NCBI GenBank assembly: GCA_030538115.1
Contig: JAUNUP010000017.1
Coordinates: forward strand, 12,751-76,750
Direction: 5' to 3'
Length of the DNA: 64,000 bases
Source of the DNA: Dermatophilus congolensis
Lineage (GTDB): Bacteria; Actinomycetota; Actinomycetes; Actinomycetales; Dermatophilaceae
Below are positions 34,517 to 43,851 of this stretch, in pieces (position 1 is the first letter of the stretch; each line of letters starts with the position of its first letter). The position numbers and the translations under genes are program-made. Under the pieces are notes generated by a model, which was not told the origin of the DNA, did not search any database, and saw only the letters and a program-made list of their open reading frames with translations.

Positions 34517-37075
34517 GTGCCGGCAGACAACCTGACCCGTCAGGAAGCGGCAGAGCGCGCCGACCTGCTCACTGTGAGCAGCTACGACATCCGGCTCGAT
34601 CTCACAGCAGACACCGAGACGTTCCCCACCCGCGCACGCGTGCTGTTCACGTGCGCCACGCCCGGCGCCTCGTCGTTCATCGACTTCATCGGCCCGTCCG
34701 TCGAGAAGATCACGCTCAACGGCGCCGATCTCGACCCGGCCGAACACTTCGCCGACTCGCGCGTGGCTCTGCCCGACCTCGCCGCCGAGAACGAGCTCAT
34801 CATCGAGGCGACCGCCTCGTACATGAACACCGGAGAAGGTCTGCACCGCTTCGTCGACCCCGTCGACCAGCAGGTCTACCTCTACAGCCAGTTCGAAGTC
34901 GCCGACACCCGCCGCGTCTTTCCGGTGTTCGAGCAGCCCGACCTCAAGTCGAGCTTCGCGTTCACGGTCGTGGCCCCCTCCGACTGGGAGGTCGTCTCGA
35001 CGCAGCCGACGCCCACTCCCCTGCTCGGCGCGAACGACACCGCGACCTGGCGGTTCGAGCCGACCCCGGTGCTACCGCCGTACGTCACGGCGATCATCGC
35101 GGGCCCCTACGCGTCGGTGAGCGACACGCTGACCAGCCGCGACGGCCGCACGATCCCGCTGCGGCTGCTCGCGCGCCGCTCGCTCATGCCTCACCTCGAC
35201 GCAGCCAACCTGTTCGGCATCACCAAGGTCGGGTTCGCATACTTCGAGGAGGAGTTCGACCGGGCCTACCCGTTCGACAAGTACGACCAGATCTTCGCGC
35301 CGGAGTACAACATGGGCGCGATGGAGAACGTCGGGGCCGTGACGTTCAACGAGACCTACGTCTTCCGCGGCAAGGTGACGCAGGCTCACGTCGAGCGTCG
35401 CGCGCTCACGGTGCTGCACGAGCTGGCGCACATGTGGTTCGGCAACCTCGTGACGATGCGCTGGTGGGACGACCTGTGGCTGAACGAGTCGTTCGCGGAG
35501 TGGGCCAGCACCGCCTGCCAGGCCGAGGCCAGTAGCTGGAGCGACGCCTGGACGACGTTCGCGACCGCCGAGAAGGCGTGGGCCTACGACCAGGACCAGC
35601 GCAGCTCGACCCACCCGGTCGTCGCCCCGATCCGCGACCTGGCCGACGTGTTCGTCAACTTCGACGGCATCACCTACGCCAAGGGCGCCTCCGTGCTCAA
35701 GCAGCTCGTCGCCTACGTGGGCCGCGAGGCGTTCACCGCCGCGCTGCGCTCGTACTTCGACGCCTACGCCTACCGCAACACGACCCTGGCCGACCTGCTC
35801 GCCGAGCTCGAGACCGCCTCCGGGCGACCGCTCACCGACTGGTCGGCCGCATGGCTCGAGACCGCGGGCGTCAACACGCTGCGCGCCGAGATCACGGCCT
35901 CCGAGACGGGTGACGAGATGGAATCGGTCGCCATCGTGCAGACCGCCGCCGCAAGCCACCCCACGCTGCGGCCGCACCGCATCGTCGTCGGCCTGTACGA
36001 CCTCGACGGAGGCGTACTGCGCCGACGCGACGCCGTTCCGGTGGAGGTCGAAGCGACGGAGCACACGGTCGTCGAAGCGCTGGCCGGGCAGAAGCGCCCC
36101 GACCTGCTGCTCGTCAACGACGAAGACCTCGGGTACGCGAAGGTGCGCCTCGACGAGCGTTCACTCGAGACCGTCTTGTCCAACCCGCACGCGCTCGTCG
36201 ACTCCCTCGCCCGCGCCGTCGTGCTCGGTGCGGTCTGGGACATGACCCGCGACGCCGAGATGCCGGCCCGCCGATTCGTCGACCTCGTGCTGGAGGTGCT
36301 GGCAGACGACCTCGACTCGTCGCTGCGCCGCACCCTCATCGCCCAACTCACCACGGCCGCACGCATCTACGTGGCCCCGGAGGCGCGAGCCGAGGTCGCC
36401 GAGCACGTCGCCGACGCCCTCATGCGGCTCGCTCGCAACGCCGCACCCGGCAGCGATGCCCAGTTGCAGAACGTCACCGCAGCCGCGATCTGGGCGCACA
36501 CGCCGGCCCAGCTGGCCTGGATCCGTAGCCTGTTCGACGGCACGGGCCTGCTCGCGGGGCTCGACGTCGACACCGAGATGCGCTGGACCCTGCTCACCTC
36601 GCTCGTCGCAGGCGGCGAGGCCGGCGACGACGAGATCGCCGCCGAGGAACGCCGCGATCCCACGGCCACCGGCCGCGAACGTGGCGCACGCGCGCGAGCC
36701 GCCGTGCCGACCTCCGAGGCGAAGGCTCAGGCCTGGCACTCGGCGATCGAGCAGGACTCGCTGCCGAACTCGATGCTGGAGGCCGTCGCGCAGGGATTCG
36801 TGCGCGTGCACGACGCCGGGCTGCTCGAGCCGTTCGTCTCGCGGTACCACGAGGCACTGCTCGGGCTCTCGTCGAGCCGGACCCCCGCCATCGTGGAGTC
36901 GATCGTCGAGACGTTCTACCCGCTCATCATCGGGACGCCCGAGCTGGCCCGGGCCACGGAGGCGTGGCTCGCCGCGAACGCCGACGCACCGGATTCGCTG
37001 CGGCGTCTCGTCAACGAACGGCGCGACGGCATCGCCCGCGCCCTCGCGGCCCAGGAGCGTGATGCCCAGGGGTGA
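34517..37075 (+). CDS. pepN: Aminopeptidase N (M1 zinc metallopeptidase)
   Basis: Cytosolic zinc aminopeptidase of 852 residues that trims N-terminal residues from peptides. The exopeptidase signature GAMENVGAVTF is present near residue 265, the zinc site HELAH at 301-305, and the third ligand in LNESFAEW near 324. The ERAP1-like C-terminal domain follows. GTG at 34517 lies behind AAGGGAAAC; longer in-frame starts run back over the divergent DsbA-like gene. The stop overlaps the MFS gene start by 14 bp, so these two are probably co-transcribed. Confidence 0.94.
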   Translation: MPADNLTRQEAAERADLLTVSSYDIRLDLTADTETFPTRARVLFTCATPGASSFIDFIGPSVEKITLNGADLDPAEHFADSRVALPDLAAENELIIEATASYMNTGEGLHRFVDPVDQQVYLYSQFEVADTRRVFPVFEQPDLKSSFAFTVVAPSDWEVVSTQPTPTPLLGANDTATWRFEPTPVLPPYVTAIIAGPYASVSDTLTSRDGRTIPLRLLARRSLMPHLDAANLFGITKVGFAYFEEEFDRAYPFDKYDQIFAPEYNMGAMENVGAVTFNETYVFRGKVTQAHVERRALTVLHELAHMWFGNLVTMRWWDDLWLNESFAEWASTACQAEASSWSDAWTTFATAEKAWAYDQDQRSSTHPVVAPIRDLADVFVNFDGITYAKGASVLKQLVAYVGREAFTAALRSYFDAYAYRNTTLADLLAELETASGRPLTDWSAAWLETAGVNTLRAEITASETGDEMESVAIVQTAAASHPTLRPHRIVVGLYDLDGGVLRRRDAVPVEVEATEHTVVEALAGQKRPDLLLVNDEDLGYAKVRLDERSLETVLSNPHALVDSLARAVVLGAVWDMTRDAEMPARRFVDLVLEVLADDLDSSLRRTLIAQLTTAARIYVAPEARAEVAEHVADALMRLARNAAPGSDAQLQNVTAAAIWAHTPAQLAWIRSLFDGTGLLAGLDVDTEMRWTLLTSLVAGGEAGDDEIAAEERRDPTATGRERGARARAAVPTSEAKAQAWHSAIEQDSLPNSMLEAVAQGFVRVHDAGLLEPFVSRYHEALLGLSSSRTPAIVESIVETFYPLIIGTPELARATEAWLAANADAPDSLRRLVNERRDGIARALAAQERDAQG

Positions 37076-38462
37076 GTCCCGAGGGTCAGGCGTTATCGCC
37101 TGGGCTCTCTGGGACTGGGGCTCGGCGGCGTTCAACGCCGTCGTCACGACGTTCGTCTTCACCGTTTACCTGACCAGCTCGGCCTTCGGCGACAACAACA
37201 CCACCTCCAGCGCCCTCGGCGCGGGAATGGCGGTGGCGGGGGCGGCGATCGCCCTTGTCGCCCCCGTCGTGGGGCAGAGCGCCGACCGGTCGGGCCGCAC
37301 GACGTTCTGGCTGGGCGTCAACTCGGCGATCCTCACCGCCCTCATGCTCGGGCTTTACTTCGTGCGCCCCGATCCGGCGTACCTGTGGCTCGGAGTCGCG
37401 ATCGTCGCGATCGGCAACGTGGTCTTCGAGTTCGCCTCCGTCAACTACAACTCCCTGCTACCGGCAGTCGCCACTCCAGAAAAGATCGGTCGTGTGTCGG
37501 CGCTCGGCTGGGGCGCCGGATACCTCGGCGGCATCGTGCTGCTGCTGATACTCGTCGTCGGGTTCATCAATCCGGAGGTCGGCTGGTTCGGTGTGCGCCA
37601 CGACGACGGCGAGAACGTGCGCGTCGCCATGGTGCTCTCGGCCGTGTGGTTCGGGCTGTCGGCGATACCGGTGCTCCTGCGGGTGCGGGCTGTCCGGCAC
37701 ACACCCGACTTCATCGGCGGCGGCACCGAGGTCACAGCCGTCACACACGGTCCGGAGGGTGACCTGCCCGCGCCGCCTCCGGCCGCGAAGCTGGGTGTGG
37801 TTGGCGCGTACAAGGCCCTGTGGGCCACGATCCGGGGACTGGCTCAGACGAGCCCGCGCACGCTCGGCTTTCTCATCGCCTCGGCGGTCTTCCGTGACGG
37901 TCTCGCGGGCGTGTTCACGTTCGGCGGCATCATCGCCGCAGGCACGTTCGGGTTCACGCCGGGCCAGGTCATCACGTTCGGCATCGCGGCCAACGTCATC
38001 GCGGGCGTCGTGACGATCGTCTCGGGCGCCGTCGACGACCGTCTCGGCCCCAAGGCCGTCATCGTGGCCTCGCTGAGCATCATGATCGTCTCGGGCATCG
38101 GGCTCTTCCTGCTCCGAGGCATGGGTCCGACCGCGTTCTGGGTGCTCGGCCTGTCGCTCGCCGCGTTCGTCGGGCCGGCACAGTCGGCTTCCCGCACGTT
38201 CTTGGCCAGGGTCATCCCCCCGGGCAGGGAGGGCGAGATCTTCGGCCTCTACGCCACCACCGGCCGCGCCGTCAGCTTTCTCGCGCCGATGGCGTTCTCC
38301 GCCTCCATCGCGATCGGCGGTGCCGTGACGGGCGGCCAGGCCCAGCACTTCGGCATCATCGGCCTCGTACTGGTGCTGGCGCTCGGTCTGGTGCTGCTGC
38401 TACTGGTCCCCGCGCGGCCGCCCGCGCTCGACACAGCGGGCCAGACGCACCGACCTGCGTGA
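37062..38462 (+). CDS. MFS transporter, UMF1 (Atg22-like) family
   Basis: A 466-residue membrane protein with about 12 helices. The opening WALWDWGSAAFNAVVTTFVFTVYLTS is the signature of the UMF1/Atg22 branch, and APVVGQSADRSGRTTFW is its MFS loop 2-3 motif. A cytosolic loop around residues 215-245 separates the halves. Substrate unknown; amino acid or peptide efflux is the usual suggestion, which would fit its coupling to pepN. AGGAG precedes the ATG. The last 63 bp overlap the 3' end of convergent malQ. Confidence 0.85.
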   Translation: MPRGESRGSGVIAWALWDWGSAAFNAVVTTFVFTVYLTSSAFGDNNTTSSALGAGMAVAGAAIALVAPVVGQSADRSGRTTFWLGVNSAILTALMLGLYFVRPDPAYLWLGVAIVAIGNVVFEFASVNYNSLLPAVATPEKIGRVSALGWGAGYLGGIVLLLILVVGFINPEVGWFGVRHDDGENVRVAMVLSAVWFGLSAIPVLLRVRAVRHTPDFIGGGTEVTAVTHGPEGDLPAPPPAAKLGVVGAYKALWATIRGLAQTSPRTLGFLIASAVFRDGLAGVFTFGGIIAAGTFGFTPGQVITFGIAANVIAGVVTIVSGAVDDRLGPKAVIVASLSIMIVSGIGLFLLRGMGPTAFWVLGLSLAAFVGPAQSASRTFLARVIPPGREGEIFGLYATTGRAVSFLAPMAFSASIAIGGAVTGGQAQHFGIIGLVLVLALGLVLLLLVPARPPALDTAGQTHRPA

Positions 38463-40592
38463 CGAGGTCAGGTCTTCGAGCCACACGGCCGCCCCGTCGG
38501 GGCCTGACAGTGGCAGCTTCCAGTTGGGGTATTCGACGCTCGTGCCCGGCTGGTTGATGCCGCGGCGGTCTCCGACGAGGTCGGCCAGGGCGATCGCCAC
38601 GAGCAGCGACGGCGACCACGAGACGTAGCGGTGCAGCCCCTCGACGATCTGCTCGACGTTGCCCTCGACGAACGTGTCGTTCCAGCCGTGGCCGTTCGCG
38701 CTGGGCAGCAGGCCGCGGTCGTGCAGACGCTGCAAGACCATGTGCCGCTCGCGGTGAAACGCCTCCCACTCCTGCTCGACCGGCTGGGTGAACATGTCGA
38801 GCCTGTCGCGCACCTTGACGTGTTCGCCCATGAGGTAACCGGCGGTCGGCGGCAGGTCGTGGGTGGTGACGGAGGCGAGGCAGAGCCTGCGGTAGGCCTC
38901 GGGCTGCCGCAACCCGCCGTCCTCCTGCTCGAACCACAGGATCGAGGTGCCCAGCACCCCACGTTCGGAGAGGTAGTCGCGCACCCACGGTTCGACGGTG
39001 CCGAGGTCTTCGCCGACGACGATCGAACCGGCGCGCTGCGCTTCGAGCACGAGGATGCCGATGAGCGCCTCGTGGTCGAGCCGCACGTACGTGCCGTCGA
39101 TGGCGTCGTGACCCTCGGGCACCCACCAGAGCCGGAACAGGCCGATGACGTGGTCGATGCGTAGGCCACCCGAGTAGCGCAGGGCCGCGGTCAGGGTGTC
39201 GCGGAAAGGCCGATAGCCGACCTCTTCGAGGCGGTCGGGGCGCCACGGCGGCTGGCTCCAGTTCTGGCCGCGCTGGCTGTACGGGTCGGGCGGCGCGCCC
39301 ACGGTGACGCCGCGCGCGAGCACGTCGCCCAGCGTCCACGCGTCGGCGCCTGTTGGGTGCACGCCGACTGCCAGGTCTTTCATCACGCCGATCGTCATGC
39401 CGATGCGACGGCACGCGCGCTGGACCTCGTCGAGCTGTCCGTCGGCGATCCACTGCAGCCACATCTCGAATCCGACCGCGTCGCTGTTCTTCTCACGGAA
39501 TTCGACGACGGCCGGGGAGGTCGGGCCGTCCCACTCCTGCGGCCATTCCTGAGCGCTGCCCTGCTTCTCGGCGATGAGTGCGCACCAGGTGGCGAAGTCG
39601 AGCAGCCCGTCGCTGCCTGATTCGCAGAAGTGCTCGAAGTCGAGCTGTCGGCGCACAGAGCGGGGCACCTCGAACACGAGTCGCAGCGCCTCACGCTTGA
39701 GCGTGACCACGGCGTCGCGGTCGATGATGTCGGCGGTGTTGAGGGCCCGCCCCTTCGCGGCGATGGCCTCGATACGGGCACGCACCTCGGGGGTGGCGTA
39801 GGCGACCTCGGGGATGTCTTCGACACGGATGTAGGTGGTGTCGATGAACCGGCGCGAGGTTGGCAGGTACGGAGACGGCTCGACCGGCGGCACCGGGGAG
39901 GCCGCGTGTACGGGGTTGACGAGCACGAAATCGGCTCGCAAGTCGCGGCCGGCCCAGACGCAGGTGTCGGCGAGGTCGGCGAAATCGCCCATGCCCCAGG
40001 AGGAGTGCGAACGCACCTGGTAGATCTGCTCCGCGACTCCACGGGCACCGCGCGTGGCGACAGCGGCGGGCAGGTCGATGGCGTCGGGCACGACGAGCAC
40101 GGTGCCGGTGACGGGCCCTTGAACCGGCGCCTTGTCACCGGGGATCTCGGCGTAGACGGTGTGCCACCCCAGGGGCAGATCGGCCGGGATCTCGAACGTC
40201 GCTTCGCCCACGAGGTGCCCGTCGACGACGCGCGGGTCGACCCACACGTCGAGCTGGCGAAGAGTACGACGGCCGCCCCAGTCCTCGAGTTCGAGCCACA
40301 CTGACACCGGGTCGCCATGCGGCACGTGCACCGGGATCCGACTGCCCCTCCCCTTACGCAGCAGCGTGAACGACGGCACCATGCGCCGCCAGGGGCGCAG
40401 TTCGTGGTCTTGCAGCGCGTGCGCCGCGCTCGCATCGTCGTGCGCATCGACGTCGAACGCCTTGAGCACCGCGCGGATGGTCTCCGCGCTCACGACCACG
40501 TGCTCGCCCTTCCAATCCCAGTACTCGGTGGCGACGCCGTATGCGCGCGCCAGGCGGGCCAGGATCGCGGACGGCTGCTCGTGTGTAGACAC
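38400..40592 (-). CDS. malQ: 4-alpha-glucanotransferase
   Basis: Amylomaltase (GH77) of 730 residues that disproportionates maltodextrins. An N-terminal extension (about 1-150, beta-rich, VHVPHGDPVSVWLELEDWG) is typical of actinobacterial MalQ. Catalytic-region motifs are RSHSSWGMGDFADL, SGGLRIDHVIGLFRL (nucleophile Asp), VVGEDLGTVEP (acid/base Glu) and VTTHDLPPTAGYL. GTG is taken as start; its ribosome-binding site (AAAGG) is 12 bases away, so the start is less certain. It converges on and overlaps the MFS gene by 63 bp at the 3' end, with no room for a separate terminator. Confidence 0.93.
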   Translation of the reverse strand: MSTHEQPSAILARLARAYGVATEYWDWKGEHVVVSAETIRAVLKAFDVDAHDDASAAHALQDHELRPWRRMVPSFTLLRKGRGSRIPVHVPHGDPVSVWLELEDWGGRRTLRQLDVWVDPRVVDGHLVGEATFEIPADLPLGWHTVYAEIPGDKAPVQGPVTGTVLVVPDAIDLPAAVATRGARGVAEQIYQVRSHSSWGMGDFADLADTCVWAGRDLRADFVLVNPVHAASPVPPVEPSPYLPTSRRFIDTTYIRVEDIPEVAYATPEVRARIEAIAAKGRALNTADIIDRDAVVTLKREALRLVFEVPRSVRRQLDFEHFCESGSDGLLDFATWCALIAEKQGSAQEWPQEWDGPTSPAVVEFREKNSDAVGFEMWLQWIADGQLDEVQRACRRIGMTIGVMKDLAVGVHPTGADAWTLGDVLARGVTVGAPPDPYSQRGQNWSQPPWRPDRLEEVGYRPFRDTLTAALRYSGGLRIDHVIGLFRLWWVPEGHDAIDGTYVRLDHEALIGILVLEAQRAGSIVVGEDLGTVEPWVRDYLSERGVLGTSILWFEQEDGGLRQPEAYRRLCLASVTTHDLPPTAGYLMGEHVKVRDRLDMFTQPVEQEWEAFHRERHMVLQRLHDRGLLPSANGHGWNDTFVEGNVEQIVEGLHRYVSWSPSLLVAIALADLVGDRRGINQPGTSVEYPNWKLPLSGPDGAAVWLEDLTSSRRSVRLARCVERGRPRGDQ

Positions 40593-40841
40593 GGGGATCG
40601 TGGCCTTTCGACGGCGATGGGCGAGAGCCTCGATCCTATGCCCCGCTGGTCGGCACGCGCTGACCAGCCCACAGCCGGCCCGGATCCCCTTGCCTTCCGC
40701 GAGTACTCGCCCCCCGCCCGTGTGGGTCTGTGAGCGCATTTCTCGAATTGCTGACACAATCCGCACTCTCCCCACGTGTTCATCTGGCGTTCACCCGTAC
40801 GACTCTCGGTGTACACGGTCCCCTTGGCGGAAGAAGCACTG

Positions 40842-41621
40842 ATGTCTATTCGCACCGTTCATGCGATCTCCGTCGTCTGCTCCCTGTCTTTGCTCTTGCT
40901 CGTGGGTCTGTTTCCCGCTCAGGCGCAAGGGTGGTCCGTCGAGGACGGCCCGATCGAAACCCTCGGTGCCGCGTGGCTTTTCGTCGCCTCGGTCGCTTTG
41001 ATGTGGCAGTTCTTCGCCGGAGTGGACCGTGATGGCGCGCGTGCGATGCGCCGCAATTTCTGGTTGCCCGCACTCGCCGTTCTCTTCTTCTTCATCGCAG
41101 GAGAGGAGATCAGCTGGGGTCAAAGACTCTTCGGCTTCGCCACCCCCGACCTCTTCGCCGGCAACCTGCAAGGCGAGTCGAACATCCACAACCTCGACCT
41201 TTTCCACGGCGTGTCGGCCGAAGGAGAAGTCAAGGAAGGGGTGATCGCGAAGCTCTTCGTGATGGATCGGCTCTTCTCGATCTTCTGGTTCACCTGGTGC
41301 TGCATGCTGCCGCTCGCCTGGAGGTTCTCCGGCACCGCACGGCGCGTTCTCACCCGGCTCCGCCTACCGATCCCCACTCTGACGATGGCCGCACTTTTCG
41401 TCGGCGTCTACGTCGTCACCAAGGGGATGGACGCCGCGATCCCCGCTCTCGCCACGCATGCTCTCGTGGAGACGAAGGAAGCAGCTCTCGAATCACTGCT
41501 CGGCATCGTCGGGGCCTGGTTGTGGCTCATGAGTCCCCGAGAAATAGCGCTGCGAGGCGCCGCGATCGAGCCGCGGGTCGTTGGCGGAACCGCCCGGTCG
41601 AGGATCGGGCTTTCCGGCTAG
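40842..41621 (+). CDS. Conserved integral membrane protein with EEISWGQR motif
   Basis: A 259-residue membrane protein with about six hydrophobic segments. It carries FFIAGEEISWGQRLFGFATP followed by SNIHNLDLFHG, a motif pair I have seen in a widespread uncharacterised bacterial membrane family, from memory. Two adjacent glutamates at a helix end and the later histidines suggest a functional site, but no activity is known to me. The ATG at 40842 is behind GGCGGAAG; an in-frame ATG further upstream lacks a binding site. It stands alone between malQ and pflA. Confidence 0.7.
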   Translation: MSIRTVHAISVVCSLSLLLLVGLFPAQAQGWSVEDGPIETLGAAWLFVASVALMWQFFAGVDRDGARAMRRNFWLPALAVLFFFIAGEEISWGQRLFGFATPDLFAGNLQGESNIHNLDLFHGVSAEGEVKEGVIAKLFVMDRLFSIFWFTWCCMLPLAWRFSGTARRVLTRLRLPIPTLTMAALFVGVYVVTKGMDAAIPALATHALVETKEAALESLLGIVGAWLWLMSPREIALRGAAIEPRVVGGTARSRIGLSG

Positions 41622-41657
41622 GCTGTGAGCCTCGTGCCCCTCGCAAGGAGCAGCAGC

Positions 41658-42542
41658 GTGACATCCTCCACCGATTCCCCAGCCGCGGTCGACCTGCAGA
41701 TCGGCAAGAAGCCCGCGTACAAGCCTCAGGGCGACGTGACCCTGGCCCCGCTCGGCGACGAACTCGCGCCGTTCGTCGAACGGTCCGACCAGCTCGAAGC
41801 CCTGCGCAACGGCGATGCTGCGCAGATCCACTCCTGGGAACTGGTGACGGCTGTCGACGGGCCGGGCACGCGGCTGACGATCTTCTTCTCCGGCTGCCCG
41901 CTGCGCTGCGTGTTCTGCCACAACCCCGACACGATGATCGCCCGCTACGGCACGATCCGCACGGTCGAGCACGTCAAGGCCCGCCTCATGCGGTACAAGC
42001 CGATCTTCAAGGCCAGCGGAGGCGGAGTCACGTTCACGGGCGGCGAGGCGATGCAGCAGCTGCCGTTCATTGCCAAGATCCTGCAGTTCTGCCACGAGCA
42101 AGACATCCACGCGACCCTCGACACCTCCGGCTTTCTCGGCGCGAACGCGAGCGACGAGCTTCTCAAGCAGGTCGACCTCGTACTGCTCGACGTGAAATCG
42201 GGCGACGAAGAGACCTACCGCAAGGTGACGTCGCGGCCGCTGCAGCCGACGATCGACTTCGGCGACCGGCTCTCGAAGCTGGGCGTGAAGGTCTGGATCC
42301 GGTTCGTGCTCGTGCCCGGCTGGACCGACGACCCCGACAACATCGCCAACGTCGCCGACATCGCCTCCCGCTGGAAAAACGTCATCGAACGCGTCGAGGT
42401 GCTGCCCTTCCACCAGATGGGCAAAGACAAGTGGGCCGAGGTCGGCATGGACTACAAGCTCGGCGACGTCGAGCCGCCGAACATGGAGGCGACCGCCGCC
42501 GCCCGCGAGATCTTCGCCTCCCGCGGCTTCACGGTTTTCTGA
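41658..42542 (+). CDS. pflA: Pyruvate formate-lyase activating enzyme (radical SAM)
   Basis: Radical SAM enzyme of 294 residues that makes the glycyl radical of pyruvate formate-lyase. The cluster motif is GCPLRCVFCHNPD (C-x3-C-x2-C), followed by GGGVTFTGGEAMQQ, DTSGFLG and VLLDVKSGDEETYRKVT, all typical of PFL-AE. An N-terminal extension of about 55 residues precedes the SAM domain. The start is the GTG at 41658 behind AAGGAG. A TAGGCT -10-like box lies at 41619-41624. No pflB glycyl-radical enzyme is encoded in the window, so its partner must be elsewhere. Confidence 0.9.
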   Translation: MTSSTDSPAAVDLQIGKKPAYKPQGDVTLAPLGDELAPFVERSDQLEALRNGDAAQIHSWELVTAVDGPGTRLTIFFSGCPLRCVFCHNPDTMIARYGTIRTVEHVKARLMRYKPIFKASGGGVTFTGGEAMQQLPFIAKILQFCHEQDIHATLDTSGFLGANASDELLKQVDLVLLDVKSGDEETYRKVTSRPLQPTIDFGDRLSKLGVKVWIRFVLVPGWTDDPDNIANVADIASRWKNVIERVEVLPFHQMGKDKWAEVGMDYKLGDVEPPNMEATAAAREIFASRGFTVF

Positions 42543-42614
42543 TCGCGCTTCTTTTCGCGCCACGCCTGACGTGCCGGTCAGTCTCCGTACAGTCGCCGGC
42601 CTGACAATGGGCAC

Positions 42615-43748
42615 ATGCATTTCGTCGCTGCGCAGGGGTCGGCCGGGTCCGATGGGTTCGGGATCGGATCGGTGATCGCGGCCTTGGCCGGGTCCGCCGG
42701 CGAGGACCCACCGCCGTTCTCGTTGACCAACCCCACGTGGGAGGGGTTCTCGGCGTGGTTCCTCGACATGCCGCTGTCGATTCTGCTGATCCTGGCCGGG
42801 GCCTGGTTCACGCGCTGGCTGATCCACCGCGCGATCAACGGCCTCATCCACGGGATGAAGTTTCGGCGCAACAGCGGCGACTCCGGAGCCATCGGCGTGG
42901 TCGACCCGCTGCCGACGAGTCAACTCCCCATCGTGCGACGTCACGCGCGCAAAGCCGCTCGGGCACTGAACGAATCCGGCCTCGTCAACACCGACCGGCA
43001 GGGACAGCGGCTCGAGACGCTCGGGTCGATGCTGCGCAGCATCTCCTCGATCATCATCTGGGTCATCGCCGCGCTGATGATCGGCGACCAGATCGGCATC
43101 AACATGGGCCCGGTGATCGCCTCCGCCGGTGTCGGTGGCGTGGCGCTCGCGTTCGGTGCCCAGAGTCTCGTCAAGGACTTTCTCTCTGGCCTGTTCATGA
43201 TGTTCGAAGACCAGTACGGGGTGGGCGATCTCATCGACACCGGTGAGGCGATCGGCACGGTCGAAGAGGTGACGTTGCGGGTCACGCGGCTGCGTGACGC
43301 GACAGGCGTGGTCTGGTACGTCCGCAACGGCGAGATCGTGCGCATCGCCAACCGCACCCAGGGCTACCAGACCGGCACCGTCGACATCCCGGTGGCGATC
43401 ACCGAAGACCCGAGCAAGGTCATCGCGATTCTCAAGGAGGTCGTCGCCGACATGTACGGCGACCCGCACTGGCGCAAGCCGCTGCTGGAGGAGCCGACCG
43501 TGGCCGGTGTCGAGTCGCTGGAGGGCGGCACGATGACGATCCGCGTCTTCGCCAAATGCGTCGCCGACCAGCAATGGGGTGTGCAGCGCGAGATCCGTAG
43601 GCGCGGCAAGAACGCCCTGGCTGCAGCGGGGGTCAAGTCTCCGCAACTCCTGCCGCCCAACCTGCCGTGGGGCGCGGTGCAGCAGCCGCCCGTCGACAAG
43701 CCCACCAACCCCGAGACGCAGACGGGCACCGATAAACCGCCTGCGTGA
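42615..43748 (+). CDS. Small-conductance mechanosensitive channel (MscS family)
   Basis: A 377-residue membrane channel that releases solutes under osmotic downshock. Hydrophobic segments lie at about residues 50-70 and 135-155, then the pore-lining helix and MscS core: IASAGVGGVALAFGAQSLVKDFLSGLF, followed by EDQYGVGDLID, the beta domain, and a C-terminal cytosolic vestibule ending in a Pro-rich tail. ATG at 42615 is weakly preceded by GGG. The gene follows pflA by 72 bp and precedes the globin gene. Confidence 0.88.
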   Translation: MHFVAAQGSAGSDGFGIGSVIAALAGSAGEDPPPFSLTNPTWEGFSAWFLDMPLSILLILAGAWFTRWLIHRAINGLIHGMKFRRNSGDSGAIGVVDPLPTSQLPIVRRHARKAARALNESGLVNTDRQGQRLETLGSMLRSISSIIIWVIAALMIGDQIGINMGPVIASAGVGGVALAFGAQSLVKDFLSGLFMMFEDQYGVGDLIDTGEAIGTVEEVTLRVTRLRDATGVVWYVRNGEIVRIANRTQGYQTGTVDIPVAITEDPSKVIAILKEVVADMYGDPHWRKPLLEEPTVAGVESLEGGTMTIRVFAKCVADQQWGVQREIRRRGKNALAAAGVKSPQLLPPNLPWGAVQQPPVDKPTNPETQTGTDKPPA

Positions 43749-43772
43749 TCACTCGGGAAACGCGCAGTGCTG

Positions 43773-43808
43773 GCGGGATGCTCGCAAGCCGATCGCGGGA
43801 TGCTCGCA
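43773..43808 (+). repeat. Direct 14-mer repeat upstream of the globin gene
   Basis: GCGGGATGCTCGCA occurs at 43773-43786 and 43795-43808, start-to-start 22 bp, about two helical turns. A related GTGCTCGCGGGATGG follows at 43822. It lies 44-79 bp before the truncated-haemoglobin start, where an activator or repressor could bind. Confidence 0.5.
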
Positions 43809-43851
43809 CGCTGTTGGCACGGTGCTCGCGGGATGGGCGAGGATGGGGCAC

